NCBI GenBank assembly: GCA_044360305.1
Contig: JBIKKQ010000078.1
Span: 1-15,544, forward strand
Direction of reading: 5' to 3'
Length of the DNA stretch: 15,544 nt
Source: QWPN01 sp044360305
GTDB taxonomy: Bacteria; Planctomycetota; Planctomycetia; Pirellulales; UBA1268
Below the pieces are notes generated by a model. It ran no database searches. It worked only from the letters and a program-made list of their open reading frames with translations, and was not told where the DNA came from. Shown one piece after another: positions 1 to 7,142 of the stretch (its first letter is position 1; every line of letters begins with the position of its first letter). A program made the translations under genes and the position numbers.

Positions 1-489
1 CACCCGCCGCTGCATGCCCTTGGAAAACTCCCCCACCGGCCGATGCTCGACCGCCTCGAGGCCCACCATCTCCAGGAGTTTGCTCACCCGCTCGCGGCGG
101 ATCGCCGCGGGAATCCGGAACAGCCGGCCGTAGTAGTCGAGCGTCTCACGGGCTGAGAGAAACCGGTAGAGATAGCTCTCCTCAGGCAGGTAGCCGATGT
201 CCTTTTTTGCATCCACGTGCCGGGGCCGCTTCCCCATCACGGCGATCCGGCCGGCCGTGGGCGTGAGCAGGCCGAGGAGCATCTTGATCGTGGTGCTCTT
301 GCCCGAGCCGTTGGGGCCGAGCAGTCCATACACCTGCCCGCGACGGACCTCGAGATCGACGCCGTCCACCGCGCGGACCCGCGGTCGCATCCAGAAGTCC
401 CGAAAGATCTTCGTGACCCCGACGCACTTGATGTCCACGGGTCGTGAGTCGTCCGCCGCCACTGTGGTGGGAGCCGCCTGTGTGATCAT
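1..489 (-). CDS. ABC transporter ATP-binding protein (3' end outside window)
   Basis: This is the ATPase subunit of an ABC transporter, probably an ABC-2 type exporter, acting on the cytoplasmic face of the membrane. The 163 visible residues contain the Walker A motif GPNGSGKST at residues 58-66. A YLPEE segment at 100-104 occupies the Q-loop region, as is common in exporter and NatA/CcmA-type ATPases. The signature-like FSKGMQRRV at 155-163 lies at the window edge. Walker B, the D-loop and the H-loop are outside the window. The start at 489 is supported by a strong Shine-Dalgarno sequence. It is the last visible gene of the SPFH operon, 16 bases after the HflK-like gene. A permease could follow outside the window, but the divergent ABC-2 permease at 4932 is the only visible candidate partner. 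The substrate cannot be told from the sequence. Confidence 0.93.
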   Translation of the reverse strand, partial: MITQAAPTTVAADDSRPVDIKCVGVTKIFRDFWMRPRVRAVDGVDLEVRRGQVYGLLGPNGSGKSTTIKMLLGLLTPTAGRIAVMGKRPRHVDAKKDIGYLPEESYLYRFLSARETLDYYGRLFRIPAAIRRERVSKLLEMVGLEAVEHRPVGEFSKGMQRRV

Positions 490-494
490 GTCAG

Positions 495-501
495 TCCTCC
501 C
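495..501 (-). promoter_or_regulatory. Strong ribosome binding site of the ABC ATPase gene
   Basis: GGGAGGA on the minus strand lies 5 bases before the ATG at 489. It is the clearest Shine-Dalgarno sequence in the window. It fixes the ATPase start and contrasts with the first genes of other units, where a -10-like box sits in this place instead. Confidence 0.7.
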
Positions 502-505
502 TGCA

Positions 506-1813
506 CTATTTTCCGGTCTGCAGCTGGCGGGCCCGCTGCATTTCCTTCTGCTCTCTTTTCAGATTCCGCAGCTGCTCCTGCTGCTTCATCTTCTGGATCG
601 CGGGATCGCGGTTGAGCTGAAGCTGGAGCTGGCCCGGCACGGTGTAGAAGGTCTCGACGTCGCCCGTGAGAATCTGCTCGCGGGCATCCTCCCAGAGCCG
701 CGAGAGGATGATCCGCGGGTTCTGCTGATACTGCGGCAGGAGCCGCTCGAACATCTCCCGCTCCGACTTCACCCGCTCGACCACCTGCGTGCGGTAGGTA
801 TTGGCTCCATTGATCACCTGCGCCGCCTCGCCGCCGACCATCGCGTTCTCCACCTTGAGTTCAGCGAACGCCTGGTCGATCTTGGCCTCGGCGGCGGCGG
901 CCTCGGCGGCCGTGCCCGCCTCCACGGCCTGCTCGTACTCCGTCACCAGCGCCACGAGCTTCTCCGCGGCCTCGCCGGCGGACTCGGCCAGGATCCGGGT
1001 GCGGTCCTGCTGTGCGGCCACGATCCGCTGCGAACGGTCGGCCTCGGCGGTGGTCACGTCGTCGAAGCTTTTCACCACGGCCATCGGCGCGGTCACCTGG
1101 TCGAGGTTGAGCTGGTCGATCGTGAGGCCCGTCTTCATCTCGTCGAGCCGCCGCTGGGCGATGCCGATTGCGAGGTCCCGGTTCACCACCCCCTTGAGAA
1201 AGTCCTCCGCCTGCAGCTGCGCCGTGGCCTGCACGATCCCCTGCTGGATCGCGCACCGCACGATCTCCTCGCCGAGCAATGGCTTGCCGACGTTCGTGAT
1301 GTAGTCCTCTGGGTCGGTGACGCGGTAGGTGAGCGACCAGCGGGCGTGGGCGATGTTGAAGTCGCCCGTGAGGAGCGAGCCGTCCTTGATCGGATTGAGC
1401 GGCCTGGCCTGGCCCGACCGGAACGATTCCTTCGAATCACCGCCGCCGGTAATCTCGTACCAGAATTCGCGGTCGAGATCGATCGTCGTGGGCCGGGTGT
1501 CAACTTTGATCACCTGCTCGATCGGGAACGGCGCCGCGAGATACGTGCCCCGCTCGAGTACCCGCTGCCCCGGAGCGCCCACGTAGTCGCCGAACCGCAG
1601 CCGGAGGGCCACTTCGTTGGAGCCCACGCTGAACGTGCCGCTCAGGCAGTACGCCACGAGCAGGCCGAACATCGCGAACTTGAGGATGCCGAAGCTCACC
1701 TTCAGCGCCTCGGCGAGCGACTGCTGCGCCGGATCGAAGACGTCGCCCACATCCTCGGCCTGCGCTGGGGCGGCCTGCTGCGGGGGGAGTTCGTTGACGG
1801 TGGGATCGCTCAT
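506..1813 (-). CDS. HflK-like SPFH/band-7 membrane protein
   Basis: This 435-residue protein is related to HflK, a membrane-anchored SPFH protein. In other bacteria HflK pairs with HflC in a large cage around the FtsH protease. It has a hydrophilic N-terminal tail rich in Pro, Ala and Gln (residues 1-35), one membrane segment at about 41-60, and an SPFH domain at about 64-260 starting SNEVALRLRFG. A long Ala/Glu-rich helical, coiled-coil-like stretch covers about 255-365, and the C-terminus (396-435) is Gln- and Lys-rich. The N-tail, helix, SPFH and coiled-coil order matches HflK more than HflC. It lies 22 bases downstream of the HflC homologue and 16 bases upstream of the ABC ATPase, so one operon is likely. 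No ftsH is visible. The SPFH assignment is firm. Equivalence to E. coli HflK is inferred from topology and neighbours. Confidence 0.88.
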   Translation of the reverse strand: MSDPTVNELPPQQAAPAQAEDVGDVFDPAQQSLAEALKVSFGILKFAMFGLLVAYCLSGTFSVGSNEVALRLRFGDYVGAPGQRVLERGTYLAAPFPIEQVIKVDTRPTTIDLDREFWYEITGGGDSKESFRSGQARPLNPIKDGSLLTGDFNIAHARWSLTYRVTDPEDYITNVGKPLLGEEIVRCAIQQGIVQATAQLQAEDFLKGVVNRDLAIGIAQRRLDEMKTGLTIDQLNLDQVTAPMAVVKSFDDVTTAEADRSQRIVAAQQDRTRILAESAGEAAEKLVALVTEYEQAVEAGTAAEAAAAEAKIDQAFAELKVENAMVGGEAAQVINGANTYRTQVVERVKSEREMFERLLPQYQQNPRIILSRLWEDAREQILTGDVETFYTVPGQLQLQLNRDPAIQKMKQQEQLRNLKREQKEMQRARQLQTGK

Positions 1814-1835
1814 GGCGCTGTGTTTTCCGGGAACG

Positions 1836-2774
1836 TCACTGCGGCAGCGGACGGGGCTGCGAGGCCCGCGGCTGGGCCGGGGCGGCCTGGCCGGGATCGC
1901 GGTTGAACCAGTCGAGAATGCCGAGGCTGTCGGCCGAGAGCACGAACGTCGTGTTGTGATCGAGCATCTTCTTCAAGGCCTCGACCTTGCGGAGGAAGAC
2001 GGCGAAGTCTTCGTTGGCGGCGAAACTCTCGTATTCCTTCGATGCCTCGCGGTCGCCCTTGGAGCGGATCGTCTGGGCCCGCCGCTCGGCGAAGGCGAGA
2101 ATCCGCTCGCGGGCGCTCTCGGCCTCGCTGCGGATCGCGGAGGCCTGGGCCTGCCCCTCCTGGAGCGCGTTTTCGCTGAGCCGCTCGCGGGTGGTGATCA
2201 TCGTCTCGAACACCTTCTGGGTGGTCGATTCGGGAAGCACGATCTTGTAGATGCCCACGCTCTCCACCTTCAGCCCGTAGCCCGACTGGGCGAGCGACTT
2301 CTCGAGCGTCGCCTTGGCTTGGTCCTCGATCTCGGCGAGCTTGATCGCGTTTTTGTCGAGGTTCACGAGTTGGTCGAGCCGATAGCGGCTGATGAGGCCG
2401 CGGATCTCGCGGAGCCGGCTGGAGAGCTGCCGCTGGGCCTCGGCTGGGTCCTTGAGCGTGACGTAGAAGTCGAACGGGTTTTCGATCCGCCAGGTGAGGT
2501 AGGTCTTCACGATCACACTCTTGCCGTCGGCCGTCTGCAGTTCCTCGACGGTGTCCTCGAGCAGCTGCAGCCGCTTCGAGTAGTGCGTCACCTTGTGGAT
2601 CGGCCATGGAAGGCGGAACTTGAGCCCCGGATCGGTCTGTACGCTCCCGGCGTCGGCCTTGTCGAACGTCGTGCGGACGGCCACCTGGTCGTACCGCACC
2701 TGATACAGAAACATGTAGGAGAGCAGGGCGGCGGCGATCACCGCGCCCATGAGGATCGTGAAGGAATTTTTCAT
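1836..2774 (-). CDS. hflC: HflC homologue (SPFH/band-7 protein)
   Basis: This 312-residue protein is near the usual HflC length. A single membrane segment lies close to the N-terminus (about 5-24), followed by the SPFH domain opening VRYDQVAVRTTF. The DPGLKFRLPWPI stretch at 49-60 and the TYLTWRIENPFDFY stretch at 91-104 resemble the corresponding HflC regions. A charged helix rich in Arg, Glu and Ala at about 195-248 precedes the typical HflC end, with EDFAVFLRKVEALKK near 255-269 and a TTFVLS segment near 275-280. The C-terminal 20 residues are Pro/Gln-rich and probably disordered. The gene is 12 bases downstream of the polytopic SPFH gene and 22 bases upstream of the HflK-like gene. Its likely role is to form a hetero-oligomeric membrane ring or cage with the neighbouring SPFH proteins. 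Confidence 0.9.
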   Translation of the reverse strand: MKNSFTILMGAVIAAALLSYMFLYQVRYDQVAVRTTFDKADAGSVQTDPGLKFRLPWPIHKVTHYSKRLQLLEDTVEELQTADGKSVIVKTYLTWRIENPFDFYVTLKDPAEAQRQLSSRLREIRGLISRYRLDQLVNLDKNAIKLAEIEDQAKATLEKSLAQSGYGLKVESVGIYKIVLPESTTQKVFETMITTRERLSENALQEGQAQASAIRSEAESARERILAFAERRAQTIRSKGDREASKEYESFAANEDFAVFLRKVEALKKMLDHNTTFVLSADSLGILDWFNRDPGQAAPAQPRASQPRPLPQ

Positions 2775-2786
2775 TGATTCACTGTT

Positions 2787-4853
2787 TCATTCGCCGATGA
2801 GCGTGTCGATGGCGTTGGTCGGGTCGCTGAAGTCGAGGTTGAGCACCGGGAGATCCCCCTTGTCGCCGGCGATCACCACCTTGCGGCGGTCCACCAGCGA
2901 ATTGGCGAGCACCTCCAGATACTGCTTCGTGCGGAAGTAGGCGGGGGCGGCCTTGTAGGCGAGCAGCTGTCCGGCGAATCGCTCGAGGGCCGATCGCTCG
3001 CCGATCGTCTTCTTCCAGCGGTCGGAGCGGGCCTTGTGCACGATCTCGGCCGCCTCGCCGCGGGCCTCGCCGAGCAGTTCCTCGATCTCGAGCTCCTGCT
3101 TGGCGAGCTGCTGGGCGGTGAGCGGCAGGATGTCGCGGGCGCCGATCTTGGCAGCGGCCTCGGCGGCGGCGGTGCGGGAATCGTCGAGGCGGATGATCGC
3201 CTCGTTGATCTTGCGGCTGCGGTCCACGGAGCCGGCCACCTTGGCGAGGGTCTTGATCGCGTCTTTGTAAGCCATCTGCACGAGCGTCTCCCGCTCCTGC
3301 TGGGCGCCGATCTGACGGTGGAACTCGCGGGCCACCTTGCCCGGCGGCGGCTGGAGCGTCGTCACGCCCACGTCCACGATCTCAAACCCGAGGCCGAGAG
3401 CATCGACGCGGGCCTGGATTCGCTTCTGCAACTCCGGACCCCCTTCGGTGCGGCCCTTGGAAAGCAGCTCCTCGAGTGTCTTGCCCGCGAAGTAATTGCT
3501 CGCCTCCTGCTGCGTCACAAGTTCGATCGATTCGCGGGCCGAGGTCGAGCCTTCGAGAAACTTCACGAGGTCGCCGATCCGATACTGCACGATCACGTCG
3601 GCCACGAGAAGCGAGAGCGAGCTGCCGCTGCCGTCGCCGGTCTCGGAGGCACAGAGGAAGAACTCGAGGCCCATCTTCGCCGCGTCGTCGTCGCCGCCCG
3701 TCCAGAGGAGCCCTTCCCGCTTCTTCTTGAACCGGCCGAGCTTGTCGCTCGAGATCGTAAGCTGCAGCACCTTGCCGGTCGGATAGATCTCCGAGGTTTC
3801 GATCGGCCAGGGGGCCTTGAGGTGCATGCCGGGCCCGAGCGGCCCGCGGGCGAGCGCGCCATGCCGCAGCACAGTGCCCTGCTCGTCGGGGCCGACGATC
3901 ACGAGCGTGCTCAAGGCGAAGAGCACGGCCCCGGCGAAGACGGTCAGCGGCGTCACCGCCCGGCCGAGCATCTGATAGAACCAGCTCCGCGACACTTCGA
4001 CGCCGAACTGGTAGTTGATCAGTTCGCCCACCACCTGTCCGAGCGACTCGGGCGCCGTGAGCAGGCCGAGGAACCGGCTGTCGAAAGCGGGCCGTGGAAT
4101 CTCGCCCGGCCGCTTGGGGCGGTAGGCGGCCAGGAGCGCCGTGAGCAAAATCTCGCCGCCGACGAGGATCATCATCCAGGGCACGAGCCGGGCGAGCCAT
4201 TCGAAGAACGTCGTCTCCTTGACGATCGCCACCGCCGCCGCCCCCGCGAAGAGCAGGGCCGCCACAAGGAACGTGCTCATCAGGTAGCTCGCGCCGCCGC
4301 GGAGCAGTTGCCATTCGCGCACCCGCGTATAGCCGCTGATCCAGCGGGCGGCGATGAAGGCCACAAAGGCAACGCCCGCGGTCGCGAACATGAGTCCCAC
4401 GGGGTTGCAGTCTTTGGCGAGCGAGAGGGCGACCCTGTCGGTGCCGAGGCCCGCGGCGCGATAGAGCATCGCGGCCCCCGCGGCGATCAAATACAACGCC
4501 ACGGCGAAGCTCACCGCCGGCAGGCCGTAGGCATAGAGCCGGTCGAGCCGGTTGCGGGCCAGCTGCAGTTCGTCGCTCGTCTCGCCGAAGATGGCGGCGC
4601 TGGTGGCGTCTTGCGTGGCGAGCTTCTCGGCGGCGAGCGACTCCGTCCGCTCCACACGGTGCTGCTGGTAGATGATCGCGAGGATGATCCAGATCGGGAT
4701 GCCGCCGGCGATGTGCCAGGTGGCCGCCTGGATCGCCGGGCTCTGCGCCCAGGCGCCGATCAGGCCCGTGGCCACGCAGAGCACGATCTGGACGGCGAGC
4801 CCGGCAAGGGCGGCCGTGGTCGCCCGGCTGTATGTCAATTCGTCGCGATTCAT
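2787..4853 (-). CDS. Seven-helix membrane protein fused to an SPFH/band-7 domain
   Basis: This 688-residue protein joins a polytopic N-terminal half to a band-7 domain. Hydrophobic segments are seen at about 13-33, 46-63, 108-132, 151-170, 190-211, 221-243 and 298-320. The last one leads directly into the SPFH domain (GPDEQGTVLRHG at 321-332, PGMHLKAPWPIE at 341-352), which runs to about 530. An Ala/Glu/Lys-rich helical region follows (about 560-635), then a short tail ending DTLIGE. Ordinary HflK and HflC have a single N-terminal helix, so the N-terminal half is unusual. The ATG at 4853 was chosen because the open frame continues to 6632 only antisense to the permease and glycosyltransferase, with no in-frame ATG just upstream and an AGGA 8 bases before it. 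It is the first gene of the operon. The role of the membrane half is unknown. Confidence 0.87.
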   Translation of the reverse strand: MNRDELTYSRATTAALAGLAVQIVLCVATGLIGAWAQSPAIQAATWHIAGGIPIWIILAIIYQQHRVERTESLAAEKLATQDATSAAIFGETSDELQLARNRLDRLYAYGLPAVSFAVALYLIAAGAAMLYRAAGLGTDRVALSLAKDCNPVGLMFATAGVAFVAFIAARWISGYTRVREWQLLRGGASYLMSTFLVAALLFAGAAAVAIVKETTFFEWLARLVPWMMILVGGEILLTALLAAYRPKRPGEIPRPAFDSRFLGLLTAPESLGQVVGELINYQFGVEVSRSWFYQMLGRAVTPLTVFAGAVLFALSTLVIVGPDEQGTVLRHGALARGPLGPGMHLKAPWPIETSEIYPTGKVLQLTISSDKLGRFKKKREGLLWTGGDDDAAKMGLEFFLCASETGDGSGSSLSLLVADVIVQYRIGDLVKFLEGSTSARESIELVTQQEASNYFAGKTLEELLSKGRTEGGPELQKRIQARVDALGLGFEIVDVGVTTLQPPPGKVAREFHRQIGAQQERETLVQMAYKDAIKTLAKVAGSVDRSRKINEAIIRLDDSRTAAAEAAAKIGARDILPLTAQQLAKQELEIEELLGEARGEAAEIVHKARSDRWKKTIGERSALERFAGQLLAYKAAPAYFRTKQYLEVLANSLVDRRKVVIAGDKGDLPVLNLDFSDPTNAIDTLIGE

Positions 4854-4896
4854 GAAGAAGATCCTGCCATCCCCATCATGCAGCCGCGTATGAGAT

Positions 4897-4925
4897 TTCG
4901 ATGAGGGCGATTTCCCCGGTATCCT
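4897..4925 (+). promoter_or_regulatory. Candidate promoter of the ABC-2 permease, leaderless type
   Basis: TATCCT at 4920-4925 is preceded by CGG and followed by only 6 bases before the ATG at 4932. A weak -35 candidate, TTCGAT, lies at 4897-4902 with a 17-base spacer. It sits in the 78-base divergent region between the permease and SPFH genes. Transcription starting about 7 bases after the box would begin at or next to the start codon. No equally clear box is seen for the minus-strand SPFH gene. Confidence 0.45.
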
Positions 4926-4931
4926 GTAGGC

Positions 4932-5915
4932 ATGCCGCCAATTTTCTCGATCGCCCGTAACGCCTTTTTGGAGGCGATCCGCCAGCCGATCTTCATCGTG
5001 CTGGTGCTCGTCGGGCTCTTGGCCATGGTCTGCAACGTGAACCTGGCCGCCTTCACGATGGGGGAGGACGAGAAACTGCTCATCGATCTCTGTCTCAGCA
5101 CCCTCCTCATCGTGGGGCTCTTGCTGGCCGCGTTTACGGCATCGAGTGTGCTCTCCAAGGAGATCGAAAACAAGACGGTGCTCACGGTCGTGAGCAAGCC
5201 GGTGACGCGGGCCGCCGTGATCGTGGGCAAGTTCCTCGGCGTCGCCGTAGCCCTCGGCGTGGGTTACTACATCCTCACGCTCGCCTGCCTCCTGGCCGTG
5301 CGGCACAAGCCCCAGATGGGCATGGGCCGCGGCGAGATCTACGACGGCCCGGTGCTCACGTTCAGCCTGCTCTTCGGCCTGCTCGCGCTGCTCACGGCCG
5401 GGCTCTTGAACTATCTCTATCGCCGGCCGTTCCCCTCCACGCTCACGGCCTGCCTGGCCGGCATGCTCACGATCGCCGTCGGCATCTGCTCGATCCTGGC
5501 CCGCGACTGGTGGCTGCAGGGGCCGCTCACCGACTACAACCCGCAGCTGATGTATGCGATCGGGATGGTGTTCCTCGCAATCCTTGTGCTTTCCGCAGCG
5601 GCGATCGCGGCCTCCACGCGGGTCAACCAGGTGATCACGCTCCTGATCTGCTGCGGCGTGTTTCTGTTCGGGCTCGTGAGCGAATTTTTCCTGGGGCGGT
5701 CGCTGGCGGAGGGTGCAAGCCCGCTCGTGCGGCTGCTCGCGCCGCTCTACGTGGCGGTGCCGAACCTGCAGGTCTTCTGGGCGGCCGACGCCCTCTCGCA
5801 GGGGCACGCGATCACGCCGGAGTATTTCGCGAGCGTGGCGGCCTACGCGGCCGTGCTGATCACGGCGCTCTTGTCGCTGGCCGTGCTGCTCTTCCAGCGG
5901 CGGGATGTCGGGTGA
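4932..5915 (+). CDS. ABC-2 type transporter permease
   Basis: This 327-residue integral membrane protein is of the ABC-2 (NosY-like) permease type. Hydrophobic segments lie at about 19-38, 53-73, 101-122, 141-161, 170-190, 207-228, 233-250 and 300-321. The segment KEIENKTVLTVVSKPVTR at 76-93, followed by a GKFLG, is the family's characteristic cytoplasmic loop (typically an E-x-E-x-x-T pattern, then SKPVSR and GKFLG). It carries no ATPase domain and needs an ABC ATPase partner. The nearest one in the window is the ATPase at 1-489, at the far end of the divergent SPFH operon. The downstream glycosyltransferase begins 3 bases after its stop codon, so the two are probably co-transcribed. The substrate is unknown. 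Confidence 0.88.
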   Translation: MPPIFSIARNAFLEAIRQPIFIVLVLVGLLAMVCNVNLAAFTMGEDEKLLIDLCLSTLLIVGLLLAAFTASSVLSKEIENKTVLTVVSKPVTRAAVIVGKFLGVAVALGVGYYILTLACLLAVRHKPQMGMGRGEIYDGPVLTFSLLFGLLALLTAGLLNYLYRRPFPSTLTACLAGMLTIAVGICSILARDWWLQGPLTDYNPQLMYAIGMVFLAILVLSAAAIAASTRVNQVITLLICCGVFLFGLVSEFFLGRSLAEGASPLVRLLAPLYVAVPNLQVFWAADALSQGHAITPEYFASVAAYAAVLITALLSLAVLLFQRRDVG

Positions 5916-5918
5916 GCC

Positions 5919-7142
5919 GTGGCAGAATCCGCTCTCATGGACACCGATCCAAGGGTGGCAGATACGGCCGAGATCGACGTCACGGTCCTGATGCCCTGCC
6001 TCGACGAGCGGATCACGTTGCCCTCGTGCATCGACACGGCCGAGGAGGCGGCGCGGCGGCTGGCCGAGCAGGGGCTCTCCGCGGAGATCCTCATCTCCGA
6101 CAACGGCAGCATCGATGGCAGTCAGGCCTACGCCCGCTCGCGGGGCTGCCGCGTCACGGAGTGCCCGAAGCGGGGCTACGGCGCCGCGCTCATCCACGGC
6201 ATCCGTGAGGCCCGCGGCCGGTTCGTCGTAATGGGTGATTCCGACGCCTCGTACGACTTCCGCGAGGGCGTGCCGATGGTGGCGAAGCTCGTCGAGGGCT
6301 ACGACATCTGCATGGGGAATCGGTTCACCGGAAGGATCATTCCTGGCGCGATGCCCCCGATGAACCGCTACATCGGCAACCCCACGCTCTCGGGCGTGCT
6401 CAATCTGTTTTTCAATTCGGGCGTCGGCGACGCCCACAGCGGCCTGCGGGCGTTTCGTCGCGACGCGGCCCTCGGGCTGCAGCTCGTCTCGCCGGGCATG
6501 GAGTTTGCGAGCGAGTTGGTCGTGAAGGCAGCCCTCAAGGGGCTGAAGCTGACGGAGCTGCCGATCACGCTCCATCCCGACGGCCGCGACCGCAAGCCGC
6601 ACCTGCGGCCCTGGCGGGACGGTTGGCGGCATCTGCGGTTTTTGCTCGCGCTCTCGCCACGGTGGCTGTTCATCATTCCGTCACTGGTGCTCGTCGCGCT
6701 GGCCACGCTGATCGCCGTCGTGCTCTTCCGAACCCCTCCTCACGAGGTCGCCCACTTCGGCCGATTCTGGATCGGCGACCATTGGCTGATCGCCGCCGGC
6801 GCGATGTTTCAGCTTGGCATCTCTGGCCTGACGCTGGGCACGATCGCCCGGGTCTGGGCGGTGAAGCGTGGATTCGTGGGCCGTTCGCGGCGGCTCGACC
6901 GGTGGGTGAGCGCGATCCGCGACGACAAGGCGGTGCTCGCCGGCGGTGTGCTCACCGGGATCGGGGCGGTCGTGCTGGCCGGCGTGGCGTTCGACTTCCT
7001 GCGCGGCGGCTTTGGCTCCGGCGGGCGGATCCGTGAGATGGTGCTCGGCACCGCGCTCATTGTCGGCGGCATCCAGGTGATTTTCGCGTCGTTCGTCGTG
7101 TCGCTTATCGACGACGAGCTGCCGCCGCGGCCAGGAGCGTAA
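5919..7142 (+). CDS. Membrane-anchored family 2 glycosyltransferase (polyprenyl-phosphate sugar synthase-like)
   Basis: This 407-residue protein has a GT-A catalytic domain of family 2, related to dolichyl/polyprenyl-phosphate mannosyl- and glucosyltransferases. VTVLMPCLDE at 21-30 opens the nucleotide-binding fold, SDNGSIDGS at 60-68 is the next conserved strand and loop, and GDSDASYDF at 106-114 carries the D-x-D metal-binding motif (D107, D109). The catalytic domain ends near 240. Hydrophobic segments follow at about 248-270, 287-309, 338-359 and 375-396, anchoring it in the membrane. It probably transfers a sugar from a nucleotide donor to a lipid carrier for envelope glycan synthesis. 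The GTG start lies 3 bases after the permease stop. An in-frame ATG at 5937 is a possible alternative and leaves the domain intact. Its 3' end overlaps the convergent YfhO gene by 38 bases. Confidence 0.88.
   Translation: MAESALMDTDPRVADTAEIDVTVLMPCLDERITLPSCIDTAEEAARRLAEQGLSAEILISDNGSIDGSQAYARSRGCRVTECPKRGYGAALIHGIREARGRFVVMGDSDASYDFREGVPMVAKLVEGYDICMGNRFTGRIIPGAMPPMNRYIGNPTLSGVLNLFFNSGVGDAHSGLRAFRRDAALGLQLVSPGMEFASELVVKAALKGLKLTELPITLHPDGRDRKPHLRPWRDGWRHLRFLLALSPRWLFIIPSLVLVALATLIAVVLFRTPPHEVAHFGRFWIGDHWLIAAGAMFQLGISGLTLGTIARVWAVKRGFVGRSRRLDRWVSAIRDDKAVLAGGVLTGIGAVVLAGVAFDFLRGGFGSGGRIREMVLGTALIVGGIQVIFASFVVSLIDDELPPRPGA

Noticed and set aside
197..1906. Long plus-strand open frame of 569 codons opposite the SPFH genes and the ABC ATPase
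   Set aside because: It is antisense to two clearly recognised proteins. It is rich in Leu, Arg, His and Glu as expected for a reverse-complement shadow in G+C-rich DNA, and no domain is recognisable.
3036..4904. Plus-strand open frame of 622 codons opposite the polytopic SPFH gene
   Set aside because: Low-complexity Arg/Glu/His/Ala composition with no motifs. The opposite frame has convincing helices and an SPFH domain.
4854..6632. Upstream extension of the polytopic SPFH frame to 1281 codons
   Set aside because: The extra 590 or so codons are antisense to the ABC-2 permease and the GT2 gene and have shadow composition. The ATG at 4853 gives a natural membrane-protein start.
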